This document shows, in pieces, positions 1 to 9,434 of a stretch of DNA of 64,000 nt (the stretch's first letter is position 1; each line of letters begins with the position of its first letter). The notes below the pieces were generated by a model, which saw nothing but the letters and a program-made list of their open reading frames with translations, was not told where the DNA came from and did not search any database. Source of the DNA: an uncultured Arsenicibacter sp. GTDB lineage: Bacteria; Bacteroidota; Bacteroidia; Cytophagales; Spirosomataceae. The stretch is taken from the NCBI RefSeq assembly GCF_945952095.1, contig NZ_CAMFHL010000007.1:12520-76519 (forward strand). The letters are read 5' to 3'. The translations under genes and the position numbers were made by a program.

Positions 1-2648
1 TATGACTCTGTCGCATTGTAGACATCACCACCTTTACGAATGTCCAATACAAAGCTCAGACCGAAGTTTTTGTACGAGAAGCTGTTAACTAAACCAATCA
101 CGAAATCAGGATTCCGGTTGCCGACTACGTTCCAGACCGTTTCTGTTACCGGTAAACCGGTCAGCGGGCTGATCAGGATATCGCCGTTCGCATTGCGCAT
201 GTAGGTATTACCTGTTAACGTCGTCAGCGGACCGCCAAGGCGCATACCATTCCGGACGTTACCATAGATCCAGGTATCTGAATTATAAAACTCTGACTGA
301 CCAGCCGGCAACTCGGCCAGTTTGCTGTTTGTTTTTGTAAAGTTTGCCGAAATATTCCACGACAGGTCTTTCGAACGGATAGGCTCCCCATTGATGGAGA
401 ATTCAACCCCATTATTCCATAGACGGCCACCGTTGATCGTTTTCAGGATAAAGCCCGTTGCGTAGCTGATCCGCAGGTCACGGATGATTTGGTTAACACT
501 CGTCGTTTTGTAATAGGCAAGGTCAAAACCCAGACGGTTGTTGAAGAACTTCATTTCGGTACCCACCTCAAACGATGTTACTTTTTCCGGAACCAGATAC
601 GGGTTTGGTGCTGTAAAGCCGTAGCTGAAGCCACCACCGGTTGTTGTCTGGCTCTCGTAAGCTTGTGAGGTCGAGTATTCCGGCGCTTCTTTACCTACCT
701 GAGCGGCTGAAATCCGGAATTTACCGTAGCTCAGCACATCCTTGAATTTACCGGCCGGTAACAGATCCGTATAGATCAGACTGAACGAAGCGGATGGATA
801 GAAGAACGAGCGGCTTGCTTTCGGGAACGTACTTGACCAGTCATTACGGCCGGTCACGGTCAGGAAGGCCACGTCGTTGTACCCAATTGTCATATCACCG
901 AATACACCGATCAGGCGGCGTTGACGAATGAAGTTCTTCGATTTCTGCGTCAGTGGATCAGTGTTGTTGATCGAGATAAAGTTCGGGTCTAGGAATTTCT
1001 CGCCACGTGATGCCAGCGAGTTATAATTATAGTCATAGATCGCCTGGCCAACCCGTAGTGATGTGCTCAGTTTACCAAAGTTTTTCTTGGCTGTTCCGAA
1101 ATACTGGGCTGTCAACGTACGGTTATTGTCCGTTGCCTGATCCAGTGAACCACCAATAACGCCACCTGCCCGGTTAGATTCAGGATGGTACATAAACAAG
1201 TACTGCGTTGAATAGACATCAAGGCCTACGCGGCCGGTCAGTGTTAGCCAATCAGTCGGTGTAAAATTTACACCGACATTCGTGATGGCACGGTTACCTT
1301 TATCCTGCAGTTTGTTTTTGTTGACGTCGAAATACGGGTTTTCAATTTCAGACGAGCTGGTTGTTACTTTACGGCGAGAGCCATCTGCATTCATGTAATT
1401 TGCCATATCGTCGCTGGCAGGCCATGACAATAAGCCAAGCAGGAATGAGTTTGTCCCTTTCGACACCTTCTGGTTATCGGTGTTGATGTACTGCAACGTC
1501 GATTCAACCGAGAATTTATTACTGATCTTAGCCGTACCGCCCAGGCTTACGTTAAGGCGTTTGTATTCCGTTGTCGGAATTACCCCTTTGCTGTTAAAAT
1601 AACCGGCCGATAAACGATATGTGACACGCTCAGAACCACCATCGAATGAGATGTTGTGGCGCTGACCGGTACCGTCGCGCAGAAAACCATCGGCATTGTT
1701 GAAAAATGGAGTCGTTTCTGCATATTTCGGACCAAATGCGGTAAAACTGGTATTGTTTGCCGCTCCGTTTACCCCCTGGCTATACACACGTTGTGTTTCC
1801 GGCAGCGGACCAACCTGCTGGCTGGTAAAGGTCGCTGAGTACGTAACGCGGCCCTGACCGGCTTTGCCTTTTTTCGTCGTGATGACGATGGCACCGTTGG
1901 CAGCTTCAACGCCGTAAAGAGCGGCCGCTTCAGGGCCTTTCAGCACGGTAATTGTCTCAATGTCGTTCGGGTTAATGTCCTGTGCGCGGTTTGAGAAATC
2001 AATGTTCCGGTTTTCGAACGACTGACCTGAGATACCACCGGCAACGAACTGGTTGTTTTGCGCCGTACGGTTATCAATCGGCATCCCGTCGATTACGTAC
2101 AGTGGCTGGTTGTTGCCGCTGATGGAGTTAACCCCGCGGATAATCACACCCGAAGAGGCACCCGGCATACCGCTGGACGTACCTACCTGCAAACCGGCGA
2201 CGCGGCCCTGCAGGGCGTTGATGAAGTTATCCCGCTGCGAGTTGGCCAGATCTGCCCCGTTAACTTCGGTTACGGCATAACCCAGCTGCCGCTTTTCGCG
2301 CTTGATACCAAGTGCTGTAACAACAACTTCATTCAGGCTGGAGGCTTCGGCTTTGAGCGACACGTTCAGGGTCGTCGCGTTGCCAAGCTGGATTTCTTGT
2401 GGTACAGTGCCGATGAAGCTGATGCGTAGTGTCTGGCCCGCATTGGCCGAAATGGTGAAACGACCATTGGCGTCGGTAGTCGTACCGCGTGTGGTGCCTT
2501 TAACAACAACGTTGGCACCCGGAATAGGCGTATTATCCTCTGCCGACGTGACCCGCCCGCTTACGGTACGCTCCTGTGCCATCACCTGAAGAGTGGTCAG
2601 CGCAACAGCGAGCAGCGCAAATAACCACTTGTGTAGAAGTTTCTGCAT
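1..2648 (-). CDS. SusC/RagA-family TonB-linked outer-membrane receptor, 3' end outside window
   Basis: The frame is open from the ATG at 2648 to the window edge (882 codons), so the C-terminal part of the barrel is missing. Residues 1-25 are a signal peptide ending in VMAQ. A carboxypeptidase-regulatory-like domain follows (about 27-105), then the SusC hallmark EVVVTALGI near 108-116 and the TonB plug. The second family hallmark, VLKGPEAAALYG followed by ANGAIVITTKKGK, lies near 230-260. Such receptors import oligosaccharides or other large nutrients across the outer membrane with a SusD lipoprotein, whose gene would be expected just left of the window. The substrate cannot be read from this part. 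Family assignment is firm. Confidence 0.95.
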   Translation of the reverse strand, partial: MQKLLHKWLFALLAVALTTLQVMAQERTVSGRVTSAEDNTPIPGANVVVKGTTRGTTTDANGRFTISANAGQTLRISFIGTVPQEIQLGNATTLNVSLKAEASSLNEVVVTALGIKREKRQLGYAVTEVNGADLANSQRDNFINALQGRVAGLQVGTSSGMPGASSGVIIRGVNSISGNNQPLYVIDGMPIDNRTAQNNQFVAGGISGQSFENRNIDFSNRAQDINPNDIETITVLKGPEAAALYGVEAANGAIVITTKKGKAGQGRVTYSATFTSQQVGPLPETQRVYSQGVNGAANNTSFTAFGPKYAETTPFFNNADGFLRDGTGQRHNISFDGGSERVTYRLSAGYFNSKGVIPTTEYKRLNVSLGGTAKISNKFSVESTLQYINTDNQKVSKGTNSFLLGLLSWPASDDMANYMNADGSRRKVTTSSSEIENPYFDVNKNKLQDKGNRAITNVGVNFTPTDWLTLTGRVGLDVYSTQYLFMYHPESNRAGGVIGGSLDQATDNNRTLTAQYFGTAKKNFGKLSTSLRVGQAIYDYNYNSLASRGEKFLDPNFISINNTDPLTQKSKNFIRQRRLIGVFGDMTIGYNDVAFLTVTGRNDWSSTFPKASRSFFYPSASFSLIYTDLLPAGKFKDVLSYGKFRISAAQVGKEAPEYSTSQAYESQTTTGGGFSYGFTAPNPYLVPEKVTSFEVGTEMKFFNNRLGFDLAYYKTTSVNQIIRDLRISYATGFILKTINGGRLWNNGVEFSINGEPIRSKDLSWNISANFTKTNSKLAELPAGQSEFYNSDTWIYGNVRNGMRLGGPLTTLTGNTYMRNANGDILISPLTGLPVTETVWNVVGNRNPDFVIGLVNSFSYKNFGLSFVLDIRKGGDVYNATES

Positions 2649-2881
2649 GGGAGTAGTTTAAAAAGTAGATTATAAGAGTATATAGATTAAAAAATTGTTA
2701 ATGAACTTACAATTTTCAAAGATTAATTCGCCTGAACAAATAAATGACAAAGAATAAATTTGGTGGCGTTTAATAAATAAAGGGATTTGTCTGGTTACAA
2801 AAGACTTAGATAAAAACTCCGTTTCTTTGCAGAAAAGTAAAAGTGGCCGGCTGATTATCAGGGGCCGAACCTTTAATTCGT

Positions 2882-3940
2882 ATGTCATCCGTAGTAATTG
2901 CTCCGATTGCCGATAGTTTAGCGGCCTTTCTTGAAAAAAATAATTTCTCATCTATCGCAACCATTGTCGATAATCATACGTACCGTCACTGTTATCCGGC
3001 GATTAAATCCCTCTTAAACAAGCATACACTGATCCGGATTCAGGCGGGGGAGGAACAGAAACACCTGCAGACGTGTGAGACAATCTGGTCGGCGCTGACG
3101 AAAGCTAATGTTGACCGGCATGGGCTGGTGCTGAATCTGGGAGGAGGCGTAATCGGCGATATGGGCGGTTTTTGTGCGGCTACCTATAAACGCGGAATTA
3201 CGTTTGCGCAGATTCCGACAACCTTACTGTCGCAGGTAGATGCGAGTGTCGGCGGGAAACTGGGTATCGATTTTCAGGGCTATAAAAATCATATCGGGGT
3301 ATTTCAGTTACCTGAAACGGTGCTGATCGATACAACGTTTCTGAACACGCTTCCGGCCAGTGAGCTGCGGTCTGGTTTTGCCGAGATCATCAAGCATTGC
3401 CTGATTGCTGACGGTGCGAAGTGGGACGAAATCCGCCGGAAAGATCTGGCCGATCAGGACTGGCAGGATCTGGTGGCTCATTCCGTTGCGGTAAAACAGC
3501 GGGTGGTTGAACAGGATCCAACCGAAAAGGGCCTTCGGAAAATCCTCAATTTCGGCCATACGCTGGGCCATGCGGTAGAAACATACTTTTTGAATAAATC
3601 TTTGGAGGCCGCCCCGAAACCAGGCAAAGGTACTGGCCGGCTACTACACGGAGAGGCCATCGCTGTCGGCATGATTGCCGAAGCCTACATCGCGTTTACG
3701 CGGCAAATGATAGAAGAAAGGCTGCTGGCGCAAATCGAAGAGTATGTGTTTTCCGTATATGGTCGGGTAGCGATTACGGATGCCGATATTGAACCAATTC
3801 TGGCATTAACGTTACAGGATAAAAAGAATAAGGGAAAACAGGTACGGATGGCGCTGCTGAACGGATATGGAAGTTGCGCATATGACATAATCGTAACAAA
3901 AGGTGACATGCAGCAGGCGCTTGATTATTACCGGGGTTAA
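2882..3940 (+). CDS. aroB: 3-dehydroquinate synthase
   Basis: 352 residues, normal for the family. The enzyme converts DAHP to 3-dehydroquinate, the second step of the cytoplasmic shikimate pathway, using NAD and a divalent metal. The NAD-binding glycine loop GGGVIGDMGG is at 87-96 and PTTLLSQVDASVGGK at 112-126. The metal-binding regions NFGH (223-226) and HGEA (256-259) are intact. The ATG at 2882 gives a complete N-terminal domain. The gene stands alone, divergent from the SusC-like receptor with a 233-bp gap. Nothing odd is seen in it. Confidence 0.97.
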   Translation: MSSVVIAPIADSLAAFLEKNNFSSIATIVDNHTYRHCYPAIKSLLNKHTLIRIQAGEEQKHLQTCETIWSALTKANVDRHGLVLNLGGGVIGDMGGFCAATYKRGITFAQIPTTLLSQVDASVGGKLGIDFQGYKNHIGVFQLPETVLIDTTFLNTLPASELRSGFAEIIKHCLIADGAKWDEIRRKDLADQDWQDLVAHSVAVKQRVVEQDPTEKGLRKILNFGHTLGHAVETYFLNKSLEAAPKPGKGTGRLLHGEAIAVGMIAEAYIAFTRQMIEERLLAQIEEYVFSVYGRVAITDADIEPILALTLQDKKNKGKQVRMALLNGYGSCAYDIIVTKGDMQQALDYYRG

Positions 3941-4064
3941 CGCCAAATAATCTGGACCCGAAACCTTGTTTTTATCGAACAAAAAAGCTTATATTACAGT
4001 TTTCAACCAATAAAACAGCAGTTGTAATATCTTGATAATTTCTATCTAAACGTATCGGTAACTC

Positions 4065-4601
4065 ATGAGAAAAGTCTTCGGTGTTCTGTTTGTACTGGCT
4101 GTGTTGAGTCTGGCTGGTTGTATGCCTGGTAAGCTGTTTGTAGAGCACGATTACAGCTATGAGGGTCACTTTAAAGATTACAAATCCTTCAACTTTCTGG
4201 AGTGCGAATACATTGATTCAACCCTGCTTTGTTCCGACATACAGGATGCAATCCGGCACCAGATGGAAGCACGGGGGTATAAAATCAGTAACCGCAGCCC
4301 GAATCTGCTGATCTCCTATAACATTTTCCGCAGCGATCTGCGCTTCAGAGGCTACCAGCAGCCGGTCATTAAAGATTGGGTTGTGCGCGAAGATGATGAA
4401 GCAACATACAAGCGGATCGACTACAATCTGGACGAGGGCACGCTGATGATTTCGCTCATTGATGCCGAAACGTATCAGGTAATCTGGAAAGGGTACGCGT
4501 CTAAAATGATGCGGAATCCGAACTTCAAGAATAATTACTTCAAGGGTATTGTGCGGTCGATCTTCGATCAGTACCCGTTGATGGCGACAACGAAAAACTG
4601 A
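4065..4601 (+). CDS. DUF4136-type lipoprotein
   Basis: 178 residues with a lipoprotein signal peptide: a hydrophobic stretch and the lipobox LAGC with Cys19. The mature part resembles DUF4136 proteins, small envelope lipoproteins of unknown function that carry the pattern of a phenylalanine-rich YKSFNF segment early and a DLID-like segment (here SLIDAETYQVIWKGYA) late. It is monocistronic and followed 41 nt downstream by a strong hairpin with a T-run. No function is proposed beyond an envelope location. The DUF assignment rests on recognition of the pattern. Confidence 0.8.
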   Translation: MRKVFGVLFVLAVLSLAGCMPGKLFVEHDYSYEGHFKDYKSFNFLECEYIDSTLLCSDIQDAIRHQMEARGYKISNRSPNLLISYNIFRSDLRFRGYQQPVIKDWVVREDDEATYKRIDYNLDEGTLMISLIDAETYQVIWKGYASKMMRNPNFKNNYFKGIVRSIFDQYPLMATTKN

Positions 4602-4641
4602 TTCAGTTACCGGTAAAACGGAGTACTAATTGTCTGTATCT

Positions 4642-4680
4642 AGTGGTGGCACGACTCTAAGTCGTGCCACCACTTTTTTT
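4642..4680 (+). terminator. Intrinsic terminator made from a palindromic repeat, copy 1
   Basis: Perfect 15-bp stem AGTGGTGGCACGACT (4642-4656), loop CTA, complementary arm 4660-4674, then a T-run to 4680. It terminates the DUF4136 gene and sits in the convergent gap with gldA. Nearly the same palindrome occurs at 59893-59925, so this terminator is also a dispersed repeat. Confidence 0.88.
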
Positions 4681-4707
4681 AGCTGAACAAACTCAGCAAC
4701 AAGAAAC

Positions 4708-5628
4708 CTACTCCTGCGTGAGATTCCGGAAAATGCCTTCGAGCGAGCTGGCTTCCTGCCGCAGGCCGACGAGCGTCAGGCCACGGTCGGCAGCCAGGCG
4801 GAAGACCGCTGCCCGCAGATCGGTCCCGGCAATCGCCGTGATGCGGTAGTGGCCGTTGCCCAGCGCTTCTACCTGTTCGATGCCGGTCAGTGAGGCAAGT
4901 ACCTGTGGATCGGCCAGATCCTGCTCAAATTCCGCAACGACAACCGCTTTGTCTGCCGCTGATGACCGTAACTGGCTCAGTGCACCGTCGGCTACGATTT
5001 TTCCGCGGTTAATGATAATGACCCGGTCACACAGCGCTTCAACCTCCTGCATGATGTGCGTCGAGAACAAAACCGTTTTATTGCGGCCTGCCTGCTTAAT
5101 CACGTTCCGGATGTCGGCCAGCTGGTTGGGGTCAAGGCCGGTCGTGGGCTCATCGAGAACCAGCACTGCCGGATCGTGCAGGAGTGCCTGCGCCAGACCG
5201 ACCCGCTGCCGGTAGCCTTTTGAGAGTTGACTGATTTTCTTACCCTGCTCGCGGGTTAAGCCCACCAGGTCGATCATGTCGGAAACCCGCTGCGTTAGTT
5301 TACCGCCGTTTAAGCCGTGCAGGCGGCCCGAAAAACGCAGAAATTCTTTGACGTACAGATCAAGGTACAATGGATTGTGTTCGGGCAGGTAGCCAATGTG
5401 CTGCCGGACCTCCATCGGCGATTTACTGACATCAAATCCTTCGACCATCACGGTGCCTTCCGTTGCGGGCAGATAGCCCGTCAGAATTTTCATGGTCGTG
5501 GACTTGCCGGCACCGTTAGGGCCCAGAAACCCGACGATTTCGCCGGCTTTCAGCGAAAAGGAAATCTGATCAACGGCGCGCTGCCCCGTTTCATATTGTT
5601 TGGTCAGTTGTGTGACCTCAATGGACAT
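4708..5628 (-). CDS. gldA: ABC transporter ATP-binding protein, GldA-type
   Basis: 306 residues. Walker A GPNGAGKST at 36-44, signature LSKGYRQ at 135-141 and Walker B VLVLDEP at 155-161 are all intact. The overall pattern, including GYLPEHNPLYLDLYV after the Q-loop region and the about 80-residue C-terminal extension, is that of GldA. GldA is the ATPase of the GldA-GldF-GldG transporter associated with gliding motility in Bacteroidota. The gldF and gldG permease genes are not adjacent, which is common in Cytophagales. A general ABC-2 exporter ATPase is the alternative. ATG at 5628. Confidence 0.85.
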   Translation of the reverse strand: MSIEVTQLTKQYETGQRAVDQISFSLKAGEIVGFLGPNGAGKSTTMKILTGYLPATEGTVMVEGFDVSKSPMEVRQHIGYLPEHNPLYLDLYVKEFLRFSGRLHGLNGGKLTQRVSDMIDLVGLTREQGKKISQLSKGYRQRVGLAQALLHDPAVLVLDEPTTGLDPNQLADIRNVIKQAGRNKTVLFSTHIMQEVEALCDRVIIINRGKIVADGALSQLRSSAADKAVVVAEFEQDLADPQVLASLTGIEQVEALGNGHYRITAIAGTDLRAAVFRLAADRGLTLVGLRQEASSLEGIFRNLTQE

Positions 5629-5905
5629 AGTAATCAGTTCGGTTTAAGATCAGAAATACGGCAGATAACCGGAAAGTGACCGGGACCTTTTACAAAATAT
5701 CAGTGAAACACTACCTTACGAACGTACAAAAAACCGGAAACTATTTCTATTTTTAGCGTTTAAAGGCATTTTTGGTAAAGGTACGACGGAAAACCCATGA
5801 TCTGAAAACGGGTTTCTGCTGCCTCTACATCAACGTTTTTCTATTCACATTAATTATTATAGTCCGGAACGTTTCTCACTTTCACGACACATACAAACTG
5901 AATTC

Positions 5906-7594
5906 ATGAGTACCTCCCTTTTTCGTAAAAAGTCAGTCAGGCAGGCTCTCGGCGATGCCGGAGACGGAAATTTAACAGAAGGCCATCCGGCAGAGAACGG
6001 TGGTTACGAAGACAAAAGCCTGGCAAAAGTACTGGGTGTCCGCGACCTTACCTCATTCGGGATTGCGGCTATTATCGGGGCAGGTATTTTCAGTACCATC
6101 GGCCGCGCGAGTGCCGACGGTGGTCCGGCAGTGTCGTTACTGTTTGTGTTCACGGCTATCGCCTGTGTATTTACGGCCCTCAGTTATGCGCAGTTTGCCT
6201 CGACGGTGCCGGTGAGTGGTAGTGCCTATACCTATGCGTATGTCTCGTTCGGGGAGATTTTTGCCTGGATCATTGGCTGGGCGCTTATTCTTGAATATGC
6301 CGTCAGTAACATGGTGGTTGCGATTTCGTGGTCCGAGTATTTTACGTCCATGCTCAAAGGCTTCGGGATAAACTTCCCCGGGTATCTGGCCACAGACTAT
6401 GGTTCCGCGGCGGCAGCCTACAAAGCCGTTACCTCGGGTGAGGCCGTTGATGAAGGGGTAAAAGCACTGGCACAGGCGTATGCAGCCGCTCCGGACCTGG
6501 GTAGCTTTAAACTGATCATGGACTTACCGGCCGGTATTATTACCGTGTTAATTACCGCTCTGGTATATACAGGTATCAAGGAATCGCGGACGGCAAGCAA
6601 TATTCTGGTCGTGTTGAAACTGGCGGTAATCGGCCTTGTCATTCTGGCGGGTGCGTTTTACATAAAGCCGGACAACTGGTCGCCTTTCGCACCAAACGGG
6701 GTAAAGGGAGTCTTGAGCGGGGTTGCTTCCGTTTTCTTTGCGTTCATTGGCTTTGACTCGATTTCGACCACGGCCGAAGAGTGCCGGAATCCGCAGCGTG
6801 ACTTGCCGCGGGCAATGATCTACTGCCTTGTTATCTGTACAGTACTGTATGTATTGATTACGCTGGTGCTGACCGGTATGGTCAATTACAAGGAGCTGGG
6901 TGTAGATGACCCGCTGGCGTATGTTTTCCAGAAGGTAGGACTAAACTTTATTGCCGGTGTCATTTCAGTGAGTGCTGTGGTTGCGATTACGAGTGCGCTG
7001 CTGGTGTATCAGCTGGGTCAGCCACGTATCTGGATGACCATGAGCCGCGACGGATTACTCTGGCCGAAATTCTCAAAGATTCACCCGAAATACAAAACAC
7101 CTTCCTTTGCGACGATCATGACCGGTGCCATTGTGGCAATCCCGTCACTGTTCCTGGACATGCAGTTCTTCATCGACCTGACGAGTGTCGGAACGTTCTT
7201 TGCCTTTATTCTGGTGTGTGGCGGTATTTTGTATCTGGATGCCAAAGGTATTTCACAGGAGTCGAAATTCCGGGTACCCTACATCAACGGTAAGTTTATT
7301 GTCGGATTCGGGTTATTGATTGCACTGGCTTTTGCCATCAACTCCGGCAACTTTACCGGAATGATTGCCGAAAAACCGTTAATGGCGTTTTTCTGGATCA
7401 CATGGGCGGTGTTGTCGGTGCTGAGTTTCATGCATAATTTTTCGCTGTTGCCTATTCTGGGCATTCTGACAAACCTCTACCTGATGACCGAACTGGGCGT
7501 CAGCAACTGGCTGATTTTTGTCGTCTGGCTGATAATCGGACTAGTCATTTACTTCTCGTACGGGTATCGTCAGAGTAAACTGGCGCGTAAATAG
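5906..7594 (+). CDS. APC-superfamily amino-acid permease
   Basis: 562 residues, an inner-membrane transporter with about 12-14 hydrophobic segments. The first helix carries GIAAIIGAGIFSTIG, the glycine-rich substrate site of APC transporters. The motif FFAFIGFDSISTTAEECRNPQRDLP in the middle of the protein is typical of the cationic amino acid transporter (CAT/YfnA) subgroup. The hydrophilic N-terminal tail of about 45 residues is normal for CAT proteins. Substrate is probably one or more amino acids imported with protons; which one cannot be told. Single gene, divergent from gldA. Confidence 0.92.
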   Translation: MSTSLFRKKSVRQALGDAGDGNLTEGHPAENGGYEDKSLAKVLGVRDLTSFGIAAIIGAGIFSTIGRASADGGPAVSLLFVFTAIACVFTALSYAQFASTVPVSGSAYTYAYVSFGEIFAWIIGWALILEYAVSNMVVAISWSEYFTSMLKGFGINFPGYLATDYGSAAAAYKAVTSGEAVDEGVKALAQAYAAAPDLGSFKLIMDLPAGIITVLITALVYTGIKESRTASNILVVLKLAVIGLVILAGAFYIKPDNWSPFAPNGVKGVLSGVASVFFAFIGFDSISTTAEECRNPQRDLPRAMIYCLVICTVLYVLITLVLTGMVNYKELGVDDPLAYVFQKVGLNFIAGVISVSAVVAITSALLVYQLGQPRIWMTMSRDGLLWPKFSKIHPKYKTPSFATIMTGAIVAIPSLFLDMQFFIDLTSVGTFFAFILVCGGILYLDAKGISQESKFRVPYINGKFIVGFGLLIALAFAINSGNFTGMIAEKPLMAFFWITWAVLSVLSFMHNFSLLPILGILTNLYLMTELGVSNWLIFVVWLIIGLVIYFSYGYRQSKLARK

Positions 7595-7633
7595 ACCGTT
7601 CACGAAAGTTCCCCGTTTGTTAACCGGCTTTTA

Positions 7634-7664
7634 TTGCCGTTCGGTGAGTAAGTTGTTAGCTTTG
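7634..7664 (+). promoter_or_regulatory. Bacteroidota-type promoter before the small membrane protein gene
   Basis: TTG at 7634-7636 and TAGCTTTG at 7657-7664 are separated by 20 nt. They match the -33 TTG / -7 TAnnTTTG pattern of the Bacteroidota housekeeping sigma factor. The ATG lies 23 nt downstream. Confidence 0.6.
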
Positions 7665-7687
7665 ATAAACGTATAGCCCCTGTTCAT

Positions 7688-8065
7688 ATGAATTTCATCT
7701 TACATCTACTCATTGATGCAGCCGTAATTTTCGGTCTTGCGTATGTAATGCCTCAGGTCGAGGTTAAAAATTTTACCAGCGCCTTACTGGTGGCTTTACT
7801 GCTGGCGGTTCTGAATTTTTTTCTGGGCTGGCTGATTTATTATCCGCTGCACCTGGTTACGTTCTTTCTGATGCCGTTTGTTGTACGGCTTGTCGTAACG
7901 GCACTTATACTGAAACTAGTGGATAAACTGATGTCCAGTTTTACGATTGCGGGATTCTGGCCGGCACTGGTCATCGCCCTTGCCGTCGCCCTTGCCGGCA
8001 CACTGATCGACGAGTCACTGGCAAAGCCGGAGGTTGACGCGGCAACCGTTACGATGGTAAGGTAA
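7688..8065 (+). CDS. Small four-helix membrane protein, phage-holin-family-like (YvlD type)
   Basis: 125 residues with four hydrophobic segments and very few charged residues. The N-terminal LIDAAVIFGLAYVMPQVEV and the central NFFLGWLIYYPLHLVTFF segment resemble the chromosomal holin-superfamily IV / YvlD proteins. These are common non-phage membrane proteins of unknown function. It has its own promoter and a hairpin after the stop. No phage genes are nearby, so a lytic role is not suggested. Confidence 0.75.
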   Translation: MNFILHLLIDAAVIFGLAYVMPQVEVKNFTSALLVALLLAVLNFFLGWLIYYPLHLVTFFLMPFVVRLVVTALILKLVDKLMSSFTIAGFWPALVIALAVALAGTLIDESLAKPEVDAATVTMVR

Positions 8066-8074
8066 AGCTATTAT

Positions 8075-8100
8075 CAGGATCAGCTGTAAGGCTGATCCTG
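8075..8100 (+). terminator. Hairpin after the small membrane protein gene
   Basis: Perfect 10-bp stem CAGGATCAGC (8075-8084), loop TGTAAG, GCTGATCCTG (8091-8100). There is no clear T-run (TATCTTTGTA follows), so termination may be weak. TATCTTTG at 8101-8108 matches the -7 TAnnTTTG element and could start the next gene's transcript; no -33 partner was seen. Confidence 0.5.
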
Positions 8101-8177
8101 TATCTTTGTATACATACACGGGATAACTATCTATCTTGTGATAAAGGGCACCATAATTGCGTACCAGCAGCCAGACA

Positions 8178-9380
8178 ATGGGGAATCATCGAAAATACTG
8201 TGCTCCCCGAAGCGTAAGTTATCCACTCCAGGTTTTAGACGTATTCGCAGATATCTACGGAGAATACATCTATAAAAAACGCTCCCGTCCCGACACAGAG
8301 GATAGCGCTCCTGCTGTCTTACTGCTGACGTCCGGGCATTTGGGGGATGCACTGACGCTTTCCTACCTGTTTCCGTTTATTAAGGATCAGCTCCCCGGCT
8401 GCGTTATTGATGTAGTAGCGGGCAGTTGGTGCGACCCTATTCTGGTCAACAATCCGTACATCCGTAAAATCATTCATCTTAACCATGCACTTACCAACCG
8501 GAGCCTGAAAAGTAAAGCGGCAAAATGGCGGGAACATTTCCGTACTACCCGCAGTGCAATCCGGGAGCTACAAAAAGAAGCGTATACTGTTTCCATAGAC
8601 ATCCGCTTTTCGAGTGCACCGATGCATTTTCTGCTCCCGTTTATTCAGGTTGGTAAAACGATTGGTTTTGGCTCACGCGGGCTGGGTGGCTGGCTGGATC
8701 ATGAATACTTTTTACCGGATACGGAGTTTCATCATCTGGATGTGATTACGGACTTGTTGAAACCTGCGTCGGTACATGTAAGCCTGTCACAGATAAAGCC
8801 TTACTTCTACTTCCCTGAGTCAGCAGGCGATGCCCTTGCGTTAAAGCCGGGATCTGATAAGCCGCCAGGAAAACGGATTGTGCTGATTTGCCCCGAGAGT
8901 GGTTCGCCAAGCCATTTCCTGCCGGATGCATTCTGGCTGAAGTTAGCGCAACGGATACTGTCAGAAACAGATTGTAGGCTCATAGTGTGCGGGCAACAGG
9001 CATCAACAAAGGAACTGGCCGCTAAAATGCAGGCAGAAATGCCTCGTTACGCGTCAGACATACAGGATACGGTTAACAGATTAACGCTCTATGAACTGGC
9101 GGCATTAGCGTCAAAAGCGGCCGTAGCCGTTACGATTGATTCGCTGCCGGCCCATTTATGATCCGCGCTCTGCCCGACAGTCTCTTATTTTAACCACGGC
9201 GAAGGAGTACAGTTTTTCCCGATGAACGGGTATCCGGCATTACTGTTTCATAACCACCGGAAGAGTGAGCACGTCGATTTTGTCAGAAAGGACTTTACCC
9301 GTTCCTATGTAACGGCGTTTGACGAAACCGTTATCGATGACTCCATGATCTGGATCCGGCAGCTTGTTGCCGGCACTTAA
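8178..9380 (+). pseudogene. Glycosyltransferase family 9 (heptosyltransferase-like), interrupted by an in-frame TGA
   Basis: The first part (to 9161) has GT9 features: a nucleotide-fold start with LLLTSGHLGDALTLSYL, a central VLICPESGSPSHFLP donor-site segment and VTIDSLPAHL near the C-terminus. There it meets TGA at 9159-9161. The same frame stays open for 72 more codons to TAA at 9378 and reads SALCPTVSYFNHGEG..., the expected GT9 C-terminal continuation. So this is one nonsense change, not a frameshift. Without the last helices the donor site would be incomplete. GT9 enzymes add heptose or related sugars to LPS. ATG at 8178 was chosen; a TTG at 8157 is possible. A sequencing error is the alternative to a true pseudogene. 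Confidence 0.82.
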
Positions 9381-9424
9381 CTAAAAAGCCCCGCTACGGA
9401 TCCGTAGCGGGGCTTTTTAGTTAA
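9377..9424. terminator. Bidirectional terminator, 48-bp perfect palindrome
   Basis: The sequence is its own reverse complement over 48 bases. It has a GC-rich core (AGCCCCGCTACGGA and its mirror) flanked by A-run and T-run ends, so it works as an intrinsic terminator on both strands. It lies between two convergent genes and contains the stop codon of the glycosyltransferase gene. Confidence 0.92.
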
Positions 9425-9434
9425 TGAGCTGCAC

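Noticed and set aside
2053..2589. Genes on the plus strand inside the SusC-like receptor region
   Set aside because: Open frames on this strand lie opposite the intact receptor frame and show no protein-like domains.
7688..8065. Phage holin
   Set aside because: No phage genes are nearby, and this family includes many chromosomal proteins without lytic function.
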